This document shows, piece after piece, positions 13,701-23,944 of a DNA stretch of 64,000 nt; within the stretch, counting starts at the first letter, position 1; each line of letters starts with the position of its first letter. The notes under the pieces are model-generated. The model had not been told where the DNA came from and made no database searches. It saw only the letters and a program-made list of their open reading frames with translations. The stretch covers positions 72,501-136,500 of the forward strand of contig RPFO01000256.1 in the NCBI GenBank assembly GCA_009746045.1, in the 5' to 3' direction. Source of the stretch: Mesostigma viride. Lineage: Eukaryota; Streptophyta; Mesostigmatophyceae; Mesostigmatales; Mesostigmataceae. The translations under genes were made by a program, and so were the position numbers.

Positions 13701-13865
13701 GGTATTCTGGCATCTGGGCCAGTAAAGGGCGCGAAAGCCACCATGGTCTCGCACGCGATTATTGCCGCGGAGGTCGCAGCGCGGGTGGACCCCGCGAGTA
13801 TTCCCAAGACGCCCGGTCCTGCGGTGGCAGACCGGCAGCTGGTTGCGTATGATGACTTGTTTTGA
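10757..13865 (+). CDS. NELFE: Negative elongation factor E homologue (NELF-E), RRM protein
   Basis: Four exons (10757-10825, 11003-11167, 11413-11880, 13443-13865) encode 374 residues; every junction is GT-AG and phase 0. NELF-E is the RNA-binding subunit of the NELF complex that holds promoter-proximally paused RNA polymerase II. Matches to the family run in order: an N-terminal Lys/Leu helix (ELLLKKKYDQLRLKK), an AARRILSAGA segment, a GFKRP segment, a low-complexity GEGR tetrapeptide run in place of the animal RD repeat, and one RRM (residues about 209-277) with RNP2 IFVGDL and RNP1 MCYGFVTF. The tail ends in LVAYDDLF, like the YSDDV...F tail of animal proteins. Total length is close to animal NELF-E. 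Intron 3 splits the RRM. The start is chosen because the helix begins right after it. The RRM is certain; the NELF-E identity is strong inference from collinear motifs. Confidence 0.82.
11881..13442 (+). repeat. NELF-E intron 3 with tandem copies of the exon 3 end and donor
   Basis: The exon 3 end with its donor (11834-11890) reappears at 12091-12150 with roughly 48 of 55 positions matching by eye, including GAG|GTGAGGCG. A shorter copy lies at 12003-12035. Intervening sequence (gtgcatggcatgctgttggtggc) is repeated at 11955 and 12212. The remainder is pyrimidine-rich sequence leading to the acceptor at 13442. Confidence 0.7.
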
Positions 13866-13889
13866 TCATGAGTTCTCTGCCGCTTATAT

Positions 13890-14640
13890 TAATTAATTAA
13901 TTAATCTCGTGCTCCCGTTGGGGAGTCACGGAGCATTAACCCCGATGGAAGGATGGATGGGTGGGTACACGCAATCCTACCGTTCTAAGCTATCTACAAA
14001 ACAGTCCTACTATAGATCTATGGTGCCCGGGACCCTAGGGGCCGCTTATATTATCAAGGAGACAACCAGCGCAGGCCAGAAATCGATCCGCTTATATGAT
14101 GCTTGTAACTCGCAAACTCAATTTCCTTGAATGACGTGATTTGTGATGCATTTGTGACGCATTAATTTATTAATTAATTAAATTAATCAAGTAATGTGCA
14201 TTGTAGCTTTCACATTAAAACTTTCGTCGGCGGAGCCCATTTCGGAAGAACCAAGGGTTCGAAGAAAGGGCGAAGCAAATTTTTTTAGTCAGCGTGTGAA
14301 GAGGGGACGCAATTTGAGCACTTCCATGCGTCCAGGCATAGTTGATGTGCAGTGGGATGGAATGGATGGTGTAAGCTATCTAGGTCCTAGTTACAGGGTT
14401 GTGGGTACCACGGCCCGAATCGCTATGAATGCCATACGCGGTCACACGCGGAGCCCCCACAGACTTGGGGGTGGTCTCCTTCATCACTACTTGCCATCTA
14501 TCCTTGCGTACCATCTGCCTCCAGATTACAGACAAACCAGGAGGCTGCCCGGGTGTGAGCCCGTCACGTCTAGTGTAGCACATGTCCATATGCCGAGTCT
14601 ATCACGAAAAGTCCACGGGTGGCGGCCCTGCCGCGCACGA
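13890..14640 (-). mobile_element. LINE 3'-end fragments (C-terminal RT remnant and TAAT tail)
   Basis: A TAATT-rich tail followed by ccgttggggagtcacggagc (13890-13960) matches, inverted, the 3' end of the LINE at 23760-23832. At 14341-14640 the minus strand encodes a LINE C-terminus containing LSVIWRQMVRKDRWQVVM, nearly identical to the plus-strand copy at 32540-32790. A second TAAT-rich tail sits at 14160-14190. These are inert fragments directly downstream of NELF-E. Confidence 0.6.
14052..14086 (-). mobile_element. 35-bp scrap of the Penelope-like 3' end
   Basis: The sequence ggagacaaccagcgcaggcc and the following bases match the 3' terminus of the two Penelope-like copies (15601 and 23948). 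It is an extremely 5'-truncated insertion. Confidence 0.5.
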
Positions 14641-15600
14641 CCTGGGGCACGCCAGGTGAGGACATATCCCCCCGGCTGGGCGGCCGGGCTTGGTGCCAGC
14701 TAGTCTATCTGATGTGTCTACCTGATCTGTGCGGGCCAGGTGGGTGCCCGGCTAGGCCCAGGCGCCTGTGCCTAGTAATGTGGGAGACATAGGGCAAATC
14801 AGCGTACAAATCCTAATGTGCAAACGTACCAAAGGGGATGTTAAGGGCCTTGCGCAGCATCTTGGTGACGTTGCCGTCGAGTCGTTGCTCCAGCTCCTGC
14901 GTCGAGTCGTTGCTCTAGATTAAATTAAAATTAAATTATAACATGCCTCTGTTGGGAGATCATGTAGCACATACTCCTTGCTGGGTGGGTGGAGGTGGAC
15001 GAAGCCGCGCAATCGAACAAACCTATCTCTAAGCTATCTAGTCTAGAAAAGCCTAACTACACTTCTCAGCAAAACGCCCCTTCCTCTTGGGGGTAGGTGG
15101 CTTGCCCAAAGGGGCTGGCGTGTGGGCCTGGACAATCTTCTGCCACCTCGTCTTGTTCTGCATGGCAGTCCAAGAAGGGAGAGGGAGTGGATGCGGTGTT
15201 CAAACTGGGCTGGGACCACTAGGTCGACCAGCTAGCTACATCTGGGTGTAGTTCATGGCAGGTTTACCTAGCTTCCTAGGAATGTCCTTGGGGCCGAGGC
15301 CAGGTCAAGATATGCCGCCCTGGTTGGCCAAGCCGCTGGGGGCCGGCCAGACCAAGGGCGGTGTCAACCTGGCAAATGCTATCCTACGCTGCGCCTAATC
15401 TCGTCCGAAATACGAGGCATCTCTGATACAAAGACTCTAATGACCTATGCCCGATATCATATGCTCGATATCGAACTATCTCTAGATCAGTTGTCCTTAA
15501 TAATGGAAAGGATGCACAACAAGATGGCCTGTCACCAGGTCTTAAAACCACCAATGCACGCAGCCCTCCGGTAGAGAAGGCACGAGTCACCCTACATCAA
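14641..15600 (-). mobile_element. Decayed LINE fragments
   Basis: Minus-strand 14810-14900 encodes a short RT C-terminal piece (LDGNVTKMLRKALNIPF). From 14916 to about 15450 the sequence is a diverged copy of 27000-27545, the 3' portion of the LINE at 27-31 kb, starting at the same AAATTAAAATT tail. Many stops are present. Confidence 0.6.
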
Positions 15601-16879
15601 AGAGACAACCAGCGCAGGCCAGAAATCGGGAGAATCCGGACCATGGTAGCTCGAGCCTGCCGTTATCTTTTCCGCGTTTTCGAGTCGTTCAGGATGATGA
15701 AGATGAATGGTGATGGAAATGTGTATCCTTGTGCATTGAAATTATGGCTGGCTTACGTGTGGAGCGACTAGATGACCTAGACGGTGGGGCCGGAAACAGC
15801 ATGCTTGATCAGGGCGTGTGTTTCGAGCCTAACTGGCCGGGAGTGTCTAGTGGTGAGCACCATTGCTGCGATCGCTCTCCCACCATTTACGAGGAAATAC
15901 CCGCAAATGGAAAACCACTGAAAAGGTCTAGCTAGTCAGTCATCACGTTAGCCATGCCATGATTCCAAACGTCCAAGAACTGCACATGGTGCAAAGGCAA
16001 AAAGCCGGAGGACAGCACTTTCAAATGTGCGGCGGGAACCAAAAGCCCGCGGATGCCAGAAAACATCGTGTTGCGGCAGCGACGCGACGATGTGGACAAC
16101 GAATCCAGTGCCAAGCTCGGAACGGCCGCAAAGGAGATCTGGCATCACAGGGTTCAGATGTGCGGAGATACTATGCGATCCAGCCGGTCCACGACCTGTT
16201 TGTAGAGCTTGTGCCAAGGGGCAGCACCGAACAGATGTGGGTGACGTTGCAAAAAACATCGGACTTGACGGAGCATAATGGCTCGGTCATAGTCTTTGAC
16301 CAATAAACGCTGCAAGAGTTCAACAAGAGTCGTGATGAAATCAACACGATAAGAACAAAGACGGGAAAAACGATGTAACTGAGAAAGAACAACACCATAT
16401 TTTGCTGTGTGGGAAAGGAGACTGTGAATATCGGGGTAACGAATAAAAGGAATTTGCTGGTATTTAGGATCCTTGCGCTTATCATAGACAGCCGTACGCC
16501 AGCCCTTCTTGTTATGGGTAATGTTAAGATCGAGGTAATTGCAATGAGTATCCTCCGACGTGAGCTTTAATGTGAGGGACGCTTGCGGGTAGATGCCAGG
16601 CAGACCAGCGGTGATATACAAATGGGTTGCGAAATCAGGGTTGTCGAAAGCGATGACATCATCAATGTATCGACATGTATGGATAAAACGCCTGATGAGA
16701 ACATCATCGTTTGAGGCAATGACACATCAATCCGAAAACCCATTTTCTTCCCCTGGAAAATATTTGGTATGGAATAATGGTCAGTTTGACCTCAAATTTG
16801 GAACCAAGGTTCCTTATCAGATATCTTATGATGCCATGTGGTCAAAAAAATTTTTGGGAGTTGGCAGCATGGTAACATG

Positions 16880-17720
16880 GTGACATTTGCTAGCAAAAAA
16901 TACCGTATTTTCAGCACTTTCTGGCATGTATGCAAATATAATGACATCAAATGAACTCAGTTGGGCCTTGAACTTTGCACATGTTCTAAACACATCCCAT
17001 GCAGCATGCCCACAAAGTTTCAGGCTGGTTGGATGACAAATTGGTGACAAATGCTAGCATAAATACCCAAAAAATGCAGTTTTTCATGGTTTTTTAACGG
17101 TTTTATCACACATATGCATACATAATGACACCAAATGAACTCAGTTGGGCCTGGAACTTTGCACATGTTCTAAACACATCCCATGCAGCATGCCCACAAA
17201 GTTTCAGGCTGGTTGGATGACAAATTGGTGACAAATGCTAGCATAAATACCCAAAAAATGCAGTTTTTCATGGTTTTCCAAGGGTTTTATCACACATATG
17301 CATACATAATGACACCAAATGAGCTCAGTTGGAGCTGGAACTTTGCACATGTTCTAAACACATCCCATGCAGCATGCCCACAAAGTTTCAGGCTGGTTGG
17401 ACGACAAAATGGTGACAAATGCAAGCATAAATACCCCCAAAATGCAGTTTTTCATGGTTTTCCGAGGGTTTTATCACACAAATGCATACATAATGACACC
17501 AAATGAGCTCAGTTGGAGCTGGAACTTTGCACATGTTCTAAACACATCCCATGCAGCATGCCCACAAAGTTTCAGGCTGGTTGGATGACAAAATGGTGAC
17601 TGATGCTAGCGACCCCCCCCCCCCCCAAATGTAGTTTTTCATGGTTTTCCAAGGGTTCCAACACATGGGTGCCTATATCAATGAACTCAGTTAAGCCTAG
17701 AACTTTGCACAGCTCATAAA
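16880..17720. repeat. 184-bp tandem satellite
   Basis: The landmark atgarctcagttgg recurs at 16951, 17135, 17319 and 17503, exactly 184 bp apart, with a diverged fifth copy near 17682. The repeat lies entirely inside the TIR transposon. Confidence 0.9.
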
Positions 17721-18029
17721 AACATCTATGTTAACTGCCCACAAGAAATTCAGACTGTTTGCATGACAAATAGGTGACAGATGCTGGCAAACATAGCACA
17801 AAAAATGCAGTTCCTAGTAATTGTTTTTCAAGGGTTTCATCCCATAGTTGCATGTCAACCATTCCAGTTTGGGATATATAGTCAGGTTCCCAACAACACA
17901 TCTAGATGATATATTATGTGATATTGCAGGAAGGCAGACTTAGGGGCACACGCCCATGATACAACGTCAACATGTACATCAACAACACACACGTAACTTA
18001 GCTAATCTTCATAATAAAAAGCACACCTT

Positions 18030-18513
18030 CCCCACCCACCCACCCACCCACCCACCCACCCACCCACCCACCCACCCACCCACCCACCCACCCACCCACC
18101 CACCCACCCACCCACCCACCCACCCACCCACCCACCCACCCACCCACCCACCCACCCACCCACCCACCCACCCACCCACCCACCCACCCACCCACCCACC
18201 CACCCACCCACCCACCCACCCACCCACCCACCCACCCACCCACCCACCCACCCACCCACCCACCCACCCACCCACCCACCCACCCACCCACCCACCACCC
18301 ACCCACCCACCCACCACCCACCCACCCACCCACCCACCCACCCACCCACCCACCCACCCACCACCCACCCACCCACCCACCCACCCACCCACCCACCCAC
18401 CCACCCACCCACCCACCCACCCACCCACCCACCCACCCACCCACCCACCCACCCACCCACCCACCCACCCACCCACCACCCACCCACCCACCCACCCACC
18501 CACCCACCCACCC
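18030..18513. repeat. (CCCA)n microsatellite
   Basis: Nearly pure CCCA over about 480 bp with a few 3-bp interruptions (near 18296, 18312, 18359 and 18477). Both strands are open in several frames only because of the repeat. Confidence 0.95.
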
Positions 18514-18521
18514 ATATAACC

Positions 18522-18753
<232 letters not shown>

Positions 18754-18787
18754 GCCTACGCACGCACGCAAGCACACACACAGTCAT

Positions 18788-19412
18788 GCCTTCCCTCCCT
18801 CCCTCCCTCCCTCCCTCCCTCCCTCCCTCCCTCCCTCCCTCCCTCCCTCCCTCCCTCCCTCCCTCCCTCCCTCCCTCCCTCCCTCCCTCCCTCCCTCCCT
18901 CCCTCCCTCCCTCCCTCCTCCCTCCCTCCCTCCCTCCCTCCCTCCCTCCCTCCCTCCCTCCCTCCCTCCCCCTCCTCCCTCCCTCCCTCCCCTCCCTCCC
19001 TCCCTCCCTCCCTCCCTCCCTCCCTCCTCCCTCCCTCCCTCCCTCCCTCCCTCCCTCCTCCCCCTCCCTCCCTCCCTCCCTCCCTCCCTCCCTCCCTCCC
19101 TCCTCCCTCCCTCCCTCCCTCCCTCCCTCCCTCCCTCCCTCCCTCCCTCCCTCCCTCCCTCCCTCCCTCCCTCCCTCCCTCCCTCCCTCCCTCCCTCCCT
19201 CCGCCCTCCCTCCCTCCCTCCCTCCCTCCCCCCTCCCTCCCTCCCTCCCTCCCTCCGCCCTCCCTCCCCCCCCACACCCCTCCCCCCCTCCCTCCCTCCC
19301 TCCCTCCCTCCCTCCCTCCCTCCCTCCCTCCCTCCCTCCCTCCCTCCCTCCCTCCCTCCCTCCCTCCCTCCCTCCCTCCCTCCCTCCCTCCCTCCCTCCC
19401 TCCCTCCCCCTC
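18788..19412. repeat. (CCCT)n microsatellite
   Basis: About 625 bp of CCCT with scattered single-base slips. This polypyrimidine/polypurine mirror tract follows the GCAC array within the TIR transposon. Confidence 0.95.
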
Positions 19413-21963
19413 CCCCATCATTCATGCATCCGTTCATTCATGCATGCATCCACTCGTTCATTAACATGCCTCCGTCGGTCAGGGGTTCAAAATGATGCAA
19501 CAGACACCAGAAAAGGGAGAAGGAGCCGCCTCCCCAACGTGCCGCCCGGCGACGGCAGCGATGGGCCCAGGGGGGTAACTGTGCGCTTTGTCTTGTTCGC
19601 CGGGGTGCGCCGGCGGGGTGCGGGCACTGTCGCGTTTTATTTTGCCCGCCCGCCCCAGTCCTTGTCGCAGTGCCTCCTCAGGCCATGGCGGCAGGGTAAG
19701 AGTTCTTTTCGCCCGTCGCCGGACGCTTAAACCACTAGAATACGCCGGTTAATGACGATAAAAAAGCGGGTTACAACGATAGAAACCAGTAGATGTTGGT
19801 TCTCCCGCACCCCGGGCACACCTAAGACATCGCCAGCTAGCCCCGCCCGCAGTTCATGCAGCGGACAATGTTTACCCCCCCAAGGGAAGTCATAAATCTG
19901 CAAGAAATGGCGTAAAAGCGAATAAATCCACGACATGCATGGTTGCCCCTGTCGGCGCTCCTATAAATCTGACTTTTTCGGAAAAATTGCGTGCAACATG
20001 GAAACGCAAAATTAAGGGAATTCCAACATTAAATTTCTTCGAAATGATATAAGGAATCGTTCGAAAGTGTGCCCTCCCAACAGAAGCGTCTTAATCTACT
20101 CTGGAGGTTACCTTGAAAACACACGGGTAGCTGTGCGCGGCGTGCGAAACTGGCCACTGCTGCGTGTTTGCCCTCGCACCCTCCAAAAAAAGAACTGCTT
20201 TCGAACGTTTTTTTTTCAGAATAAATTTCCTTACGTGAATGCCGATCGAACAAGCGAAATCCGGTACGAAATGGCTTCCTAATTCCTGCACAGTAAATTT
20301 TCACGCCACCATAGCCTTCGCAATGAAATTTGCACTCAACATCTCCCGCGCGCACCGAATTTCGTCAATTTCACCCCGGATTTGCCGCGGACACTTTGGC
20401 GCGGCGTCGGATTGATGTGGAGATTCTCCATGAATGCAAGCTCATTAGTGTATAATAGATAGAGGTTTGCAAGGAGCCCGGCACAGTTAGTGCCCATAGG
20501 GATGCCGATAGCTTGTTGGTATACATTGCCCGCAAAACAGATGAAGGTGTTATCAACAAGATAAGAGATCCAATGAACAAGGTCAGCCTTCGTGATAATA
20601 TAATTATAACCATCCCGCACGATAGCACCTGCCGCGATCCCTGAGAGCCACGTTGCCGTGGGCTTGGTCTGAGAAACACGCACGTGCAGGTGGTTAATTG
20701 CGCCCGTGAGGCCTACGTGCATACAGACGAGTAAGGAGGCTATCTAGACGGGCTTTCAAATCGTGCAAATCTAGTGTGGTATATAGAGTGGTGAAATCAT
20801 AGGTGGCTATGGGCATAGGTATACGTTTCTCTGCTGCTGTCTTAGAACGGCTAAGGGCGGCAAGGCGTAGGCGTACTTGGGCTGAGTCTATGACGATCCA
20901 ACTACCAGCGCATTCATACCCGGCATTCGACAGCACCTCCACCCATAATGCATTGGCTTAGGGGAGAAGAGCATTCAAAGCATGGCAGATGAGTTTCGAG
21001 AGAGGCATCAGTGGGGCTGAATGCGACGCAGCAATGGTGCGCAAAGCAACAGGAGTTTTGTGCAGCTTAAGAGTGAGATACAGATATGGGAACGTAGTGG
21101 TGGTGGCGCGTCGCTGCCGCTTAAGGAATGCCCGAGCAAAAATGTTTTGGCTGTGCAGAAAAGCCCGATGAGCAGCAGTGATACTGGCGGTGGACTGTGC
21201 ACGCTGAACATAGGTAGGGCTGGACGCCAACTCGTGTTGCAAAGTAGCAAGGTAGTGCTTCTTGCATATAAAAGCAAAGTTGTTGGCACTCTTGTCAACA
21301 CACGTGATGATAAAGTCCTGCTTGAAGTGGTCAAGAAGTGCTTTATCTGTGGTGTTGAGCCAGGTGGTGCGGTGGACCTGCTGGAGACGGTAATCAAGCC
21401 TGGTGAGACGTGCATTGCATTCGTGAATGACGGCGCGAAACCACGGTTCCATGGCAAGGGGAGCAAGCTGTAGGTCCGTGCACATGGCATTGCAGAATTT
21501 GCGCAGTGATGTGGAGAGCAGTGCATTCACCTCTTTGGCACACGTGCGCTGGACCCACGGCCGAAACTTGGTGCCTTTGGCAAAAAGGTCTACAAGCGTG
21601 TGGCTCGGCAGGATGCTGAGGTCAGCGGTCATGACGTGCTGTGAGGTGGGATCACTGAGGTACTTGAAATACCGTTGTTGTTGGCAGGGGCAGGGCCCTG
21701 ACAAGATGGTGGCCAGCTCGGTGGGCGTTGTATCGCGGCTGACCTTCCCGTTGCTGAAAACCATTTGTCCCAAGGTGGGAGAGTAATGCCAGGCGGCAAT
21801 GGGAGTGCCGAAAGTGTTGCGCACCACGAGCGCGGCATCGCAGCCTGCACTTGCGGCAAATGCAGAATGTGTGGCAAACACAGCTCATCCATCGCAGCAT
21901 GAATGAAAGGTGAGATCAGTAAACGGCGCGGACGCAGTGCATCTGCATTCCCATTGACACGGT

Positions 21964-23835
21964 CCCATTGACACGGCATTCCCGTCTGACATGCCTCCTT
22001 TCACCTCTCGCGAGGTCACGGAGGCGGTCCAGCGCCTGCGTTATGACGCCGCCACCGGCTCTGACGAGATTCCGGCCGCAGTTGTAAAACTTGCAGCCGA
22101 ATTCGAGGACACAGGTGTTATGCTGCTCTTCCGGGACATCTGCAACCGCCTTCTGCTGTCGTCGCAACCACCTCCAGCGGCCTGGCAACACAGTTTTCGC
22201 ACGATGCTGTACAAGAACAAGGGGTCGCCTGCCGACCCCGGCAACTACAGAGGGGTGTGCATTCAAAGTGCCCCCCTCAAGCTTCTTATGCGGCTCATCC
22301 TGAACCGCCTGCGCACGGCCCTGGACGGTCACCTCAGCGAGACTCAGCACGGCTTCCGTTCAGGTCACAACACAGTACAGGCGCTCTTCGCTACTCGCCG
22401 ACTGGTGGAGGAACTGCAACGCCTTCAGCCTGGTGAGTCCCCTTTGCACCTTGTGCTGGTGGACTTCATCAAAGCCTTCGATTCGGTTTTCTGGCCTGCG
22501 CTTTGGGACATCCTCGAGTTGTTCCGGATCCCCCGCCCCCTGATTGCTGTCATCCGCAACCTGTATGAAGGGTCCACCACTTCGGTGCGCACTTCTTACG
22601 GGACCACGCCCCCATGCCCTTTACAGAAGGGTGTGTGGCAGGGCTGCGTGCTGTCGCCCTACCTGTTCATTATTGTTGTGGAATACGTAATGATTCAGGC
22701 GCGCAAGCGATTTGCCCGCATCGTGGGCAGGGAACCAGGAGTGCAGGTTGCTAACAAATTCTGGCATGGCGGTGCGGACACGGAGATTCGGCTAGCAGAC
22801 ATCATTTACGCAGACGACACCACCCTCTTTGAGGACACTGAGCACGTGCAGACATGGCTTGACTGCCTGGCTCTCGAGGCCCGTGCAGTGGGGCTTGAGG
22901 TCAGCAAGAAGACAGAGGCCCTGGCGGTTGGGCTCACCACCTCAGCGCCGCCCCTCTATCTCCTAGATGGCTCTCGAGTCCTGTATCGGGACCGCGTTAA
23001 GCTGCTGGGCAGCCTGCTCCCTAGCTGCGAGGTGGATGTGGACCACCGCATCTCCCTCGCCTGGCACGCTTTACGCCAGTACCGGGCCCTATGGCGCAAG
23101 CCCCTGGGCAAGATCGAGAAACAGGACCTGTTCAAGGTCCTCGTCCTTCCTGTTCTCACGTATGGCGCCGAGACGTGGACCCTCACCGCCGACCTGGCCC
23201 GCAAGCTGGACGGCGCGGTCATCAGCATGCTGCGTTCCATTTTCAGAGTAGGATATGCTGCTCATGTCCGCAATGAGGACCTGTACCAGGGCATGCCCTA
23301 TATCACCAGCACAAAAGCAACGCCGCCTGCAGCTAGTAGGGCACCTAGCTCGCACCAACCAGGTAGACACCTCACGTGGCCCCCCCGCAGGACTGCGACC
23401 AGCCCAGCCTGGCCGGCACCTCCTGACGTGGGCTGGGCCCAGTGATGTTAGACGCCGCAAGGCCCGCACCTTCAAAGAACAGCTAGTCGAGGACATGGGG
23501 GGCCTAGGCCTTTCCGTGATTTGGAAGAAGATGATGGACAAGGCCAAGTGGGCCCAGGTCATATAGAGGACAACGAGCCCCCCCCAGTGGGGAAGCGCCC
23601 GCGTGTGCAATCCCACGGGAGGCACGCTAGATAGCTCCCCTAGCTAGGGCAGCGTGCGGCTGCCTATAGATAGATGTTCTAGTTAGAATGTTGTTAGATA
23701 GATGTAGTATGTAGCCAATGTAGATAGATTAGACCGGTAGGAATGTGTGCACCCATCCATCCATCCATCGGGGTTAATGCTCCGTGACTCCCCAACGGGA
23801 GCACGAGTCTAATTAATTAATTAATTAATTTATTT
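21964..23835 (+). mobile_element. 5'-truncated LINE with reverse transcriptase (frameshifted), nested in Penelope-like copy A
   Basis: The RT reading frame runs 21991-23445, with GNYRGV, VDFIKAFDSV, GVWQGCVLSPYLF and the catalytic YADDT. A one-base shift near 23300 moves the C-terminus (LQLVGHLART, then LGLSVIWKKMM) into another frame ending at 23566. The endonuclease half is absent. A 3' UTR leads to an (AATT)n tail at 23814-23831. The 11-bp target duplication ATTGACACGGT lies at 21953-21963 and 23836-23846, with a further partial duplication of target sequence at the 5' junction. It is younger than copy A. Confidence 0.85.
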
Positions 23836-23944
23836 ATTGACACGGTGCCGAATGATACGTGAGAGAAGGCCTCGCAGACTAGTGGCATGGGAGCGGGGGA
23901 CTTGCAGATCAGCTGGGGAGCACGACCCGACGGCAATGTGTAAC